The translations under genes were made by a program, and so were the position numbers. From positions 1-13,629 of the forward strand of contig JAAOZO010000198.1 in assembly GCA_011605715.1 (NCBI GenBank): a stretch of 13,629 bases of DNA, read 5' to 3'. Position 1 is the stretch's first letter; each line of letters opens with the position of its first letter. The notes under the pieces were generated by a model. It did not search any database and was not told where the DNA came from. It saw only the letters and a program-made list of their open reading frames with translations. The stretch comes from Nitrososphaerota archaeon (GTDB lineage: Archaea > Thermoproteota > EX4484-205 > JAAOZO01). Below are positions 6,132 to 12,741 of the stretch, one piece after another.

Positions 6132-7235
6132 ATGAAGAGAAGGTCAATAGCTAAAAAACTTCCGACTTACCTTCTCTTCAGCCTTCTAATTTTAGTTTAT
6201 GCCTTATATCTCGTAATTTTGCCGTCTTCGACTCTCGTTATAAATGGAGCGGGTTCCACGTTTGTCTACCCTTTAATTTCTAAATGGAGTAGCGAATACA
6301 GAAAAATCGACCCATCTATGATAATCAACTACCAATCGATAGGAAGTGGAGGTGGAATAAGGTTGTTCATAAATAAAACGGTTGACTTTGGGGCAAGCGA
6401 TGCTCCACTGAACAAGCAACAGATGGAGGTCGCAAAAGGAGTCATTCACATACCTGAAACTCTAGGAGCAGTAGTAATGTCCTACAATTTACCAAATATA
6501 AACTTAATAATTAACTTAACAGGAGAGGTCATAGCTGATATATACTTAGGAAAAATTACAAGATGGTCGGATAAAAGAATAACAGAGCTAAATCCAGGTA
6601 TTAAGATGCCAGACGAAAAAATTGTTGTTATACACAGAGCTGAAGGCTCAGGAACAACATATGTATTCACGGATTACTTATCAAGAGTAAACAATGAATG
6701 GAAGTCTTTGGTTGGTCGAGGAACTTCTGTTCAATGGCCTACTGGACTAGGAGCTGTTGGAAGTGAAGGTGTGGCAAGCTTAATAAATCAAATTAAGTTT
6801 TCCATTGGCTACATCGAGCTATCTTATGCTTTACAAACAAACATGACTTATGCTGCAATAAGAAATCAATATGGAAAATTTGTTGTTCCAGCTCCAGAAA
6901 ATGTTAAACAAGCAGCTTCCAATTTAGCGAGAAGTCTTCCAAAGGGTAACGAAAGCTGGGAAAATGTGTCCTTGGTTGATGCTCCTGGTGAGAACGCATA
7001 TCCGATCGTTAGTTTTAGCTATATCCTTGTGTATGAAGAGCTTAGCCTATTGCCTGGAATGAATGAAAGGAAAGCTAAAGACCTTGTAAACTTTCTTTGG
7101 TGGTGCGTTCACGAAGGGCAAAACTACTCTCTAAGTTTAGGATATGTTCCACTACCTCCTGAAGTCGTAAGGATCAACGAAGAAAGTATAAGAATGATAA
7201 AGTTTAAAGGGATTAGCCTAATGGGTGGTGATTAG
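6132..7235 (+). CDS. pstS: Phosphate ABC transporter substrate-binding protein PstS
   Basis: This protein binds inorganic phosphate outside the cell and delivers it to PstCA. It has 367 residues from ATG 6132, which coincides with the predicted transcription start. A basic start (MKRRSIAKK) and a hydrophobic segment at about 12-31 form a signal peptide or an uncleaved membrane anchor; no lipobox cysteine is present. Phosphate-contacting regions are clear: GAGSTFVYP (39-47), SIGSGGGI (69-76), DFGASDAPL (85-93) with the Asp that accepts the phosphate hydrogen bond in this family, and HRAEGSGTTYVFTDYLS (168-184). NLTGEVIADIYLGKITRW (128-145) is another family signature. It is the first gene of a five-gene operon, and its last codons hold the ribosome binding site of pstC. 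Confidence 0.96.
   Translation: MKRRSIAKKLPTYLLFSLLILVYALYLVILPSSTLVINGAGSTFVYPLISKWSSEYRKIDPSMIINYQSIGSGGGIRLFINKTVDFGASDAPLNKQQMEVAKGVIHIPETLGAVVMSYNLPNINLIINLTGEVIADIYLGKITRWSDKRITELNPGIKMPDEKIVVIHRAEGSGTTYVFTDYLSRVNNEWKSLVGRGTSVQWPTGLGAVGSEGVASLINQIKFSIGYIELSYALQTNMTYAAIRNQYGKFVVPAPENVKQAASNLARSLPKGNESWENVSLVDAPGENAYPIVSFSYILVYEELSLLPGMNERKAKDLVNFLWWCVHEGQNYSLSLGYVPLPPEVVRINEESIRMIKFKGISLMGGD
7227..7232 (+). promoter_or_regulatory. Ribosome binding site of pstC inside the end of pstS
   Basis: GGTGAT at 7227-7232 lies four bases before ATG 7237. It decides that ATG over the in-frame GTG at 7225, which lies upstream of and overlaps the site. The pstS stop TAG (7233-7235) lies in the spacer, so the two genes are probably translationally coupled. 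Confidence 0.75.
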
Positions 7236-7236
7236 A

Positions 7237-8148
7237 ATGAACGAAGATGAAGTTTTTTATTTATTTTCTTTAGCAGTTGCTTCAATATCATTATTACTAT
7301 TAGCTTTAATACTTGTTGTCCTCGTTCAGTATACCCTTCCGGTAATCAAGGAAATGGGCTTTGACTACTTTATAACTTCTAGTTGGAATCCAGTTTTCGG
7401 AAAAGAGAAATATGGGATACTCCCTTATTTTTTAGGAACAGTTCTAACATCTTTTATTGCAGTGCTTGTAGGAGTTCCAATAAGCTTTGGGATTGCTTTA
7501 TTCTTAACGGAATACTCAAACAAAACTTTAAAAAAGTACTTAAGCATAATGATCGATTTACTAGCTGCAATTCCGAGTGTAATATATGGTCTGTGGGGTT
7601 TCTTTGTATTTAGAAACTTTATTTTAGATTACATAGAAAAACCTCTTCATAATTATTTTGGAAAAATAAGCATTTTTTCTGCAACTCCAACAGGCTTAGA
7701 CTTCTTAAGCGGAGGTCTTATACTTGCAATCATGATAATCCCAATTGTTTCTTCTGTCACTAGAGAAGTTCTTGAGCTAGTTCCAACTGAAATAAAAGAA
7801 GGAATTTATGCAATTGGTGGAAACAGGTATGATGTAATTGTTTATGGGTCAATACGTTACTCAAAAAATGGAATACTTGGAGCAATACTTCTTGGACTTG
7901 GAAGAGCAGTAGGTGAGACCATGGCTGTCAGTATGGTAATAGGCAATGCAACTGGAGAAAACGCCTTACCACGAAGTTTATTTTCTGCTGGCCAAACGTT
8001 ATCCAGTTTAATTGCAAATGAATTTAACGAAGCCAATCCAACCTCACTACATCCCAATGCACTGGTTGGAGCTGGCTTAGTGCTACTTATGATGGCAATT
8101 GTAGTTAATTTGGGTGCTAGAGCCATAGTTAGTAAGTATAAGAGGTGA
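7237..8148 (+). CDS. pstC: Phosphate ABC transporter permease PstC
   Basis: This is one of the two membrane subunits that form the phosphate channel. It has 303 residues from ATG 7237, one base after the pstS stop. About six membrane helices are visible (about 8-31, 63-90, 104-127, 157-175, 212-236, 275-298). The cytoplasmic coupling loop that docks on the ATPase is IKEGIYAIGGNRYDVIVYGS (186-205), an EAA-type loop, followed by the PstC signature LGLGRAVGETMAVSMVIGN (219-237). GIALFLTEYS (85-94) and LLAAIPSVIYGLWG (108-121) are also typical. It is followed by pstA after six bases, with the ribosome binding site overlapping its stop codon. Confidence 0.95.
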   Translation: MNEDEVFYLFSLAVASISLLLLALILVVLVQYTLPVIKEMGFDYFITSSWNPVFGKEKYGILPYFLGTVLTSFIAVLVGVPISFGIALFLTEYSNKTLKKYLSIMIDLLAAIPSVIYGLWGFFVFRNFILDYIEKPLHNYFGKISIFSATPTGLDFLSGGLILAIMIIPIVSSVTREVLELVPTEIKEGIYAIGGNRYDVIVYGSIRYSKNGILGAILLGLGRAVGETMAVSMVIGNATGENALPRSLFSAGQTLSSLIANEFNEANPTSLHPNALVGAGLVLLMMAIVVNLGARAIVSKYKR

Positions 8149-8149
8149 T
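8142..8149 (+). promoter_or_regulatory. Ribosome binding site of pstA overlapping the pstC stop
   Basis: GAGGTGAT at 8142-8149 ends five bases before ATG 8155 and includes the pstC TGA (8146-8148). It is a near-complete match to the archaeal anti-Shine-Dalgarno sequence. Confidence 0.75.
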
Positions 8150-8154
8150 TTAAC

Positions 8155-8988
8155 ATGATAAGTCTCAGGGTTAAGAAAAAGGTTCAAAATACTTTTTTGT
8201 TTTTATTTGCTTTTTTGTCAACAATCATAGCGATTATTCCTCTCTTTAGTATTATATTTGAAGTCATAAAGAATGGTATTGAAGCAATAAACTTAGACTT
8301 CTTTATTCAACTTCCAGGTCCATTAGGAGAATCGATTGGAGGTATAGCAAATGCAATACAAGGAACTTTAATTTTAGTTACGCTGGCTAGTATCATTGGA
8401 GTGCCAATTGGAGTAATAACTGGAATATACTTGTACGAATATGGAAAAGAAAAAAAGAGCACTTTAATTAGTTTTTCTGTTGACCTACTGTATGACTTAC
8501 CTTCAATAGTAGTTGGAATATTTGTTTACATAACAGTTGTATCCCCTATGCGTTCCTTTTCTGCTCTTGCAGGCGCTTTAGCTTTAGCAATAGTTATGAT
8601 ACCTATAATTGCAAAAACAACTGAGGAATCGCTTACACTTGTACCTCCAACTATTTCAGAAGCAGGAATAGCTCTTGGAATACCAAAGTGGAAAAATATA
8701 GTTTTCATAGTTTTAAATTCTGCAAAAAATGGTGTCTTAAATGGAATTGTTCTTGCAGTTGCTAGAATAACCGGAGAGACAGCTCCACTAATAATGACTT
8801 GTCTCGGAAGCAATTTCTGGTTTTCTGGGATGGACAAACCAATAAATTCACTAACCTTGCTTATTTGGAGGTATGCTATGCAACCCTATCCTTCAGCGGT
8901 TAAGAAGGCATGGGGTGCTGCCTTTTTGCTACTACTTGTAGCGTTAGCTTTAAACCTTCTCGTAAAGTCAGGTGGTGAACGTAAATGA
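8155..8988 (+). CDS. pstA: Phosphate ABC transporter permease PstA
   Basis: This is the second membrane subunit of the phosphate importer. It has 277 residues with about six membrane helices (about 12-36, 66-92, 105-130, 135-153, 191-216, 252-271). A basic cytoplasmic N-terminus (RVKKKVQ) precedes the first helix. The coupling loop is ISEAGIALGIPKWKNIVFIV (167-186), followed by the PstA signature GIVLAVARITGETAPLIMT (197-215). GIYLYEYGKE (90-99) and LYDLPSIVVGIFVY (112-125) are also typical. The final TGA overlaps the pstB ATG by four bases, so the two are translationally coupled. Confidence 0.95.
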   Translation: MISLRVKKKVQNTFLFLFAFLSTIIAIIPLFSIIFEVIKNGIEAINLDFFIQLPGPLGESIGGIANAIQGTLILVTLASIIGVPIGVITGIYLYEYGKEKKSTLISFSVDLLYDLPSIVVGIFVYITVVSPMRSFSALAGALALAIVMIPIIAKTTEESLTLVPPTISEAGIALGIPKWKNIVFIVLNSAKNGVLNGIVLAVARITGETAPLIMTCLGSNFWFSGMDKPINSLTLLIWRYAMQPYPSAVKKAWGAAFLLLLVALALNLLVKSGGERK

Positions 8989-9737
8989 AAACAAAAATAG
9001 AGATAAGAAACCTAAATGTTTGGTTCAACAAAAGACAAGTAATATACGACGTTAATTTAAAAGTACCTGAACAGGCTATAACTGCTGTAATTGGACCCTC
9101 TGGGTGCGGAAAGTCTACACTTCTAAGGGCAATAAATAGACTTCATGACTTAATTCCAGAAGCTAAAGTAAAAGGCGAAGTATTACTTGATGGAAAAGAT
9201 ATTTACAAGGAAGATCCTTTAGTCGTTAGAAGAAAAATTGGAATGGTCTTTCAAAAACCAGTTCCCTTTCCATCAATGAGCATCTTTGAGAATGTTGCCA
9301 TAGGCGTTAAGCTTAACGACCTAGCAAAGAAGGAAAGACTAGAAAAAATAGTTGAAAGAAGTTTAAGAATGGCAGCCTTATGGGAAGAAGTGAAAGATAT
9401 TCTAGAGTCTCCAGCAACAAGTCTTTCAGTTGGTCAGCAGCAAAGATTAACCATAGCTAGGACTTTAGCTCTAGAACCAGAAGTTTTGTTAATGGATGAG
9501 CCAACTTCTGCTCTTGATCCAGTTTCTATGAAGAAAATAGAAGAACTAATAGTAAACTTAAAGAATGACTATACGATTGTTGTAGTGACGCATGACATGA
9601 GACAAGCCGCACGAATCTCAGACTTTACGGCGTTCATGTACGAAGGCAAAATAATTGAGTTTAACGAAACTTCAGAACTTTTCAGGAATCCAAAAGAAGA
9701 AATAACTGAGAAGTATATAACAGGGAGGATCAGTTAA
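8985..9737 (+). CDS. pstB: Phosphate ABC transporter ATP-binding protein PstB
   Basis: This cytoplasmic ATPase drives phosphate import. It has 250 residues, the usual length. Visible motifs are Walker A GPSGCGKST (37-45), the Q-loop VFQKPVPFP (88-96, Q90), signature LSVGQQQR (147-154), Walker B EVLLMDEPTSALDP (166-179), and the H-loop VVVTHDM (199-205, H203). VFQKPVPFPSMSIFENV and the YITGRI end are characteristic of PstB rather than other ABC ATPases. The signature has Val in place of the first Gly of LSGGQ, while the second Gly and the Gln are kept. ATG 8985 overlaps the pstA stop, with GGTGGTGA (8971-8978) as ribosome binding site. phoU follows after two bases. Confidence 0.96.
   Translation: MKTKIEIRNLNVWFNKRQVIYDVNLKVPEQAITAVIGPSGCGKSTLLRAINRLHDLIPEAKVKGEVLLDGKDIYKEDPLVVRRKIGMVFQKPVPFPSMSIFENVAIGVKLNDLAKKERLEKIVERSLRMAALWEEVKDILESPATSLSVGQQQRLTIARTLALEPEVLLMDEPTSALDPVSMKKIEELIVNLKNDYTIVVVTHDMRQAARISDFTAFMYEGKIIEFNETSELFRNPKEEITEKYITGRIS
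9724..9730 (+). promoter_or_regulatory. Ribosome binding site of phoU inside pstB
   Basis: GGAGGAT at 9724-9730 lies nine bases before ATG 9740, within the last codons of pstB. Unlike the GGTGAT sites of pstC and pstA it matches the CCUCC part of the anti-Shine-Dalgarno sequence. Confidence 0.6.
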
Positions 9738-9739
9738 AA

Positions 9740-10375
9740 ATGCCAAGGCTTCTAGATATCGGATTAAATGAGCTTGTAAGTATTACAAAACGAATGAGTG
9801 ATACTGCGGAAGAAGCAATTTCTATGGCTGTTAATGCCTACTTTGAAGGAAAAAACGTAAGGGACGATGTTTATGAAAAAAGTATGAAGCTAAAAGAGCT
9901 AAAAGATGAAGTAAGAGATTTAGCCTTTGAGTTAATTATGAAATACCAACCAGTAGCTATTGACTTAAGAACAATCGAATCAACGCTCGATGCATCATAT
10001 GGCTTTTCAAGGTTTAGCAGATACGCTTTAGATATAGCGGACTTGACAAACAAGTTGGGAAATTTAACAGAGTGTGACCACACGAAAATTAAGCATGCAT
10101 TAAGTATAGTTCAGTGGATGGTTTCAAAGAGCATTGAAGCCTTTGAAACAAAGAACGTTGAACTAGCAAAAGAAGTAATAAAAAAGGACGACGAAATAGA
10201 TGAAATTTACAATGAAAGTTTAACCAATGCTGCTCAGATGGGAAAAGTTGAAGACATTAGGTGTGTAATTGCAGACATTCTCGTTATTAGGTATTTAGAA
10301 AGGATAGGAGACCATGCATGTCAAATAGCTTCTGCTGTTGGGTACGTAGTAGAAGGAAAATATCTACCAACTTAG
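9740..10375 (+). CDS. phoU: Phosphate transport regulator PhoU
   Basis: PhoU is a cytoplasmic helical protein that restrains the Pst transporter and, in bacteria, links it to a phosphate-sensing kinase. It has 211 residues, arranged as two similar three-helix halves. The second half has the family mark RYLERIGDHACQIA (184-197), preceded by an acidic helix KKDDEIDEIYNE (148-159) that supplies metal ligands in known structures. The first half has the matching pair YEKSMKLKELKDEVRDLAFEL (45-65) and FSRYALDIADLTNKL (92-106), where the usual R-I-G-D motif is degenerate. No PhoR/PhoB genes are near, so in this archaeon it probably acts directly on the transporter. It closes the canonical pstSCAB-phoU order. 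Confidence 0.93.
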   Translation: MPRLLDIGLNELVSITKRMSDTAEEAISMAVNAYFEGKNVRDDVYEKSMKLKELKDEVRDLAFELIMKYQPVAIDLRTIESTLDASYGFSRFSRYALDIADLTNKLGNLTECDHTKIKHALSIVQWMVSKSIEAFETKNVELAKEVIKKDDEIDEIYNESLTNAAQMGKVEDIRCVIADILVIRYLERIGDHACQIASAVGYVVEGKYLPT

Positions 10376-10411
10376 AATTAAGATTAATGAATTTATATTT
10401 TGCTGATAAAA

Positions 10412-11068
10412 ATGAAGGTCTTCGATAAATACGCACAAAGATACGACAACTGGTATGAAAAACCATTTGGAAAATCTGTTTTTAGCTTAGAACTTAAGTG
10501 CCTTAGTGAAATATTGCCGAAGAATCATTCAAAGGAAAGCATAGAAGTAGGTGTTGGAACTGGAAGATTTGCATCAGCTTTGGGCATTGATCTTGGACTA
10601 GATACCTCTAGCGAAGAACTAAAAATAGCCAAAAAAAGAGGGATTGAAGTAATACTTGGAGATGCTCATAACATACCTTTGAGAAACAATTCGCTCGATA
10701 TAGTGTTGGTTGTCGTATCCATCTGCTTTTTTGAAGAGCCAATAAAGGTTTTGAAAGAAATCAAAAGAGTATTAAAAGAAGAAGGCGCGCTAATCCTAGG
10801 ACTAATCTTCCTAGAAAGCCCATGGGCTAAATTCTACATGAGAAAGGCTCAAGAAGGGCATCCTTTGTACTCATATGCAAAATTTTATTCTTACAAAGAA
10901 ATAAGCACGATGCTAAAGAATAATAACTTTTCCACAGAAGGAGTACTTTCAACCCTTTTCGAAAAACCTCAGGATGTAGCACCAATTGCGAATAAGGAAG
11001 TAAAGGAAGGATTTTACGTTAGTGGAGGCTTTTTCTGTATAAAAGCGAGAAAGACTTCGATTACTTAG
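10412..11068 (+). CDS. Small class I SAM-dependent methyltransferase (Methyltransf_11 type)
   Basis: The protein has 218 residues from ATG 10412. It opens with FDKYAQRYDNWYEKPFGK (4-21), the usual N-terminal helix of UbiE-like small-molecule methyltransferases. Motif I is IEVGVGTGRFA (44-54), the acidic end of beta 2 is LGLDTS (61-66), motif II-III is VILGDAHNIPLRNNSLDIVLVV (80-101, D84), and motif post-I is EIKRVLKEEGALILGLIF (116-133). The C-terminal part (GHPLYSYAKFYSYKEI) resembles the lid of this group. The substrate cannot be told. An in-frame TTG at 10400 is less likely because homologous proteins begin close to the FDKYA motif. It starts 36 bases after phoU and may be read through from the pst operon, or from AT-rich TATA-like sequence at about 10389-10399, which is too close to be convincing. 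Confidence 0.85.
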   Translation: MKVFDKYAQRYDNWYEKPFGKSVFSLELKCLSEILPKNHSKESIEVGVGTGRFASALGIDLGLDTSSEELKIAKKRGIEVILGDAHNIPLRNNSLDIVLVVVSICFFEEPIKVLKEIKRVLKEEGALILGLIFLESPWAKFYMRKAQEGHPLYSYAKFYSYKEISTMLKNNNFSTEGVLSTLFEKPQDVAPIANKEVKEGFYVSGGFFCIKARKTSIT

Positions 11069-11088
11069 TAGCGACAGAAGTAGAAAAG

Positions 11089-11098
11089 CTTTTATTCT
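11089..11098 (+). promoter_or_regulatory. TATA-like box for the C/D box RNA candidate
   Basis: GAAAAGCTTTTATTC at 11083-11098 has its TATA-like core centred near 11093. A start 26 bases downstream lies at about 11119-11120, the first bases of the RNA's terminal stem. The AAGCTT flank is shared with the pstS and GNAT promoters. Confidence 0.45.
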
Positions 11099-11118
11099 GT
11101 TAGAGAACTGTAATGTAA

Positions 11119-11184
11119 GTAGACCAATGATGAAGTACTAAACCAAAGAAACTCATGACTTACCTTGGGGTGCCTGAGGTCTAT
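11119..11184 (+). ncRNA. Box C/D guide RNA (sRNA) candidate
   Basis: A terminal stem GTAGACC (11119-11125) pairs with GGTCTAT (11178-11184): six Watson-Crick pairs and one G-U. It closes directly on box C ATGATGA (11127-11133, perfect RUGAUGA) and box D CTGA (11174-11177). Between stem and tandem G-A pairs lie exactly three bases, AAT (11126-11128), the bulge of a canonical kink-turn as in U4 snRNA, the site bound by L7Ae. The 40 bases between the boxes and the total near 66 bases are normal for archaeal C/D RNAs. Internal boxes are degenerate: C'-like CTCATGA (11152-11158) and at best AAGA (11146-11149) for D', so probably only the D guide is active. The D guide is the stretch ending TTGGGGTGC just before box D. 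A TATA-like box lies 26 bases before the 5' end. Such RNAs direct 2'-O-methylation of rRNA or tRNA. Confidence 0.75.
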
Positions 11185-11384
11185 ACTTTACATTCAAGTG
11201 AAGGTAAGCTACATAACTTCAAGTCTTCGTAAGTTTCTTCGAAGAGCTTCAAACTTGGAGAAACTACGATCTGAAAATTTTGCAGTACTTCATCTTTATT
11301 GTCTTTAAATAATCTTATTTATGTTTGAGCTCTATCTATTTTGAAAACTCTGACGACGGCATTTCACTACACAAAAGGAATAAG
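11185..11384. other. Remaining gap before the GNAT gene: no gene seen
   Basis: I see no convincing reading frame, tRNA or second C/D motif here. It holds AAGGTAAG (11201-11208), complementary to the guide part of the upstream RNA; the palindrome TCTTCGAAGA (11237-11246) inside an AAGTTT/AAACTT inverted repeat (11231-11256); and an AT-rich patch near 11305-11330. An in-frame extension of the GNAT gene from TTG 11341 is possible on paper but lies upstream of the predicted transcription start. Confidence 0.4.
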
Positions 11385-11394
11385 CTTTATATAC
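11385..11394 (+). promoter_or_regulatory. TATA box of the Eis-like gene, predicting a leaderless mRNA
   Basis: AAGCTTTATATAC at 11382-11394 has TTTATATA centred near 11389.5. Twenty-six bases downstream is 11415-11416, the first base of ATG 11416. This decides the start at 11416 over the upstream TTG 11341. No ribosome binding site is visible, which agrees with a leaderless transcript. Confidence 0.7.
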
Positions 11395-11415
11395 TTGAGG
11401 TATTGTAATGAAAGT

Positions 11416-12735
11416 ATGTCGCAAGTCACCTTTAGGAGATATTCTCTCGGAGATGAAGAAGGAATTGTAAAAGTCATGAATGAGGCATTTTCAACGTTTA
11501 AAGATTTCAGGCTAACTCCTGAAGTGTGGAAAAGCTATGCAGAAATAGATGAAGGCTTTAAGTTAGAGAATGCTCTTGTAGCGGAGCTGGAACATAAGAT
11601 AGTTGGTCATGTTCAGCTTGTTGAAAGAGACTTAAAGGTAGGAGAAAGGACGTTCGTGAAAAATGGTGGTATTGCTAATGTTTGTACGCTTCCTGAGGCA
11701 AGAGGAAAAGGAGTAAGTACTGGCCTTATGAAACTAGCAGTAGAAATATCAAAAGAAAATGGTTATCCTATGAGTACCTTGTTTACTGGTTATGGTGGGG
11801 TTGCTCACCGAGTTTACAGAAGCGTAGGTTATGCTGACACTTTCTTTCCTCCGTACTTAGTTGGGTCTGTTGAGGAAATGAAACTACTACAGGACCGAAC
11901 AAGAGGTGTTGAAGGAGTAAAAATAAGAGAATTTAAGGATGGTGACGAAGAAAAACTTTTAGATGTTTATGAGCTTAGTTCAACATACTATACTGGAGTT
12001 GTCAGAAGAACGAAAAAATACTGGAGAAAAAAACTAACTGAAAGAAGCTCAACGCATTCTTTCTTCTTTGAAAAGTTTGACCCTGATGAAGTCATAGTTG
12101 CAGAAGAAAATGGCGAAGTAACTGGCTACTCTTATCTAACGTTTTGGAAAAGAAAAGAAAAACCTTTTCAATCAACGGAAAATGGCTCAATAAGAGAAAT
12201 CGTCTTTAAACCGGGTTGCTATAGGACTTTTCTAAAACTCGTAAACGAAAGCATCAACAGGATGTTATCTGAAGGCATAAAAACGCTAAATCTATCCATT
12301 CCATTTGATCGAGACTATTTAACCTTGTTCGACGACTTTAAGGTCTTTGTAACGGAAGGCATATTTATGACAAACATAACGAATATGAATTTATTAATCA
12401 ATTCCATGGAAGAAGAATTTAATGATAGACTTTCTTCAGATATAGAAGGTGTAACTTCTAACGTAAGTTTTAATCTAAAAACTTTGTATGGTTCTGTTCC
12501 TATAAGAATAAAGGGGGGAGAAGTTCAGGTTAAAGAAGAAAGTAGCGAAGCTGAAGTAGAAATTAATTACCATAGTTTTACAAGAATGGTATTTGGCATA
12601 GAAACCTTCTCAGAAGCTATAACAAACAAAAAAGCAAGAGTAAAAGGTGTGGAAAACATACAGCAAATAGTTAGTACATTAGATATAATGTTTCCGCAGA
12701 TGGTTTGGCACATATGGCCAGTAGATCATTGGTAA
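11416..12735 (+). CDS. Eis-like N-acetyltransferase (two GNAT-like parts plus SCP2-like C-terminal domain)
   Basis: The protein has 439 residues and no signal peptide. Residues 1-150 form a canonical GNAT domain: VTFRRYSLGDEEGIVKVMNEAF (4-25), ALVAELEHKIVGHVQLV (53-69), the acetyl-CoA motif A VCTLPEARGKGVSTGLM (89-105) with R96-G-K-G, and FTGYGGVAHRVYRSVGY (123-139). A second, degenerate GNAT-like part spans about 165-320 (VKIREFKDGDEEKLLDVYE; DEVIVAEENGEVTGYSYLTF). The C-terminal 100 residues resemble the SCP2-like domain of the Eis family, for example EINYHSFTRMVFGIETFSEAI (382-402), and the protein ends in an aromatic residue (PVDHW). In mycobacterial Eis the C-terminal carboxylate takes part in catalysis, and the aromatic end here would fit. 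Eis enzymes acetylate amines such as aminoglycosides or protein lysines; the natural archaeal substrate is unknown. It is a single gene with its own promoter, convergent with surE. Confidence 0.85.
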   Translation: MSQVTFRRYSLGDEEGIVKVMNEAFSTFKDFRLTPEVWKSYAEIDEGFKLENALVAELEHKIVGHVQLVERDLKVGERTFVKNGGIANVCTLPEARGKGVSTGLMKLAVEISKENGYPMSTLFTGYGGVAHRVYRSVGYADTFFPPYLVGSVEEMKLLQDRTRGVEGVKIREFKDGDEEKLLDVYELSSTYYTGVVRRTKKYWRKKLTERSSTHSFFFEKFDPDEVIVAEENGEVTGYSYLTFWKRKEKPFQSTENGSIREIVFKPGCYRTFLKLVNESINRMLSEGIKTLNLSIPFDRDYLTLFDDFKVFVTEGIFMTNITNMNLLINSMEEEFNDRLSSDIEGVTSNVSFNLKTLYGSVPIRIKGGEVQVKEESSEAEVEINYHSFTRMVFGIETFSEAITNKKARVKGVENIQQIVSTLDIMFPQMVWHIWPVDHW

Positions 12736-12741
12736 ACCTTG

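Noticed and set aside
6117..6134. TTG at 6117 as pstS start
   Set aside because: The TATA box at 6102-6109 predicts transcription starting at ATG 6132, downstream of that TTG.
10389..10399. AATTTATATTT as a TATA box for the small methyltransferase
   Set aside because: Its centre is only about 18 bases before ATG 10412, so a start 26 bases on would fall inside the coding sequence.
11146..11158. Full D'/C' pair inside the sRNA
   Set aside because: CTCATGA matches box C at five of seven positions and lacks the first G of the G-A pairs; AAGA is a poor box D, so a second active guide is not claimed.
11341..11418. TTG at 11341 as start of the Eis-like protein
   Set aside because: The extra 25 residues are not GNAT-like, and the TATA box at 11385-11394 lies inside that extension.
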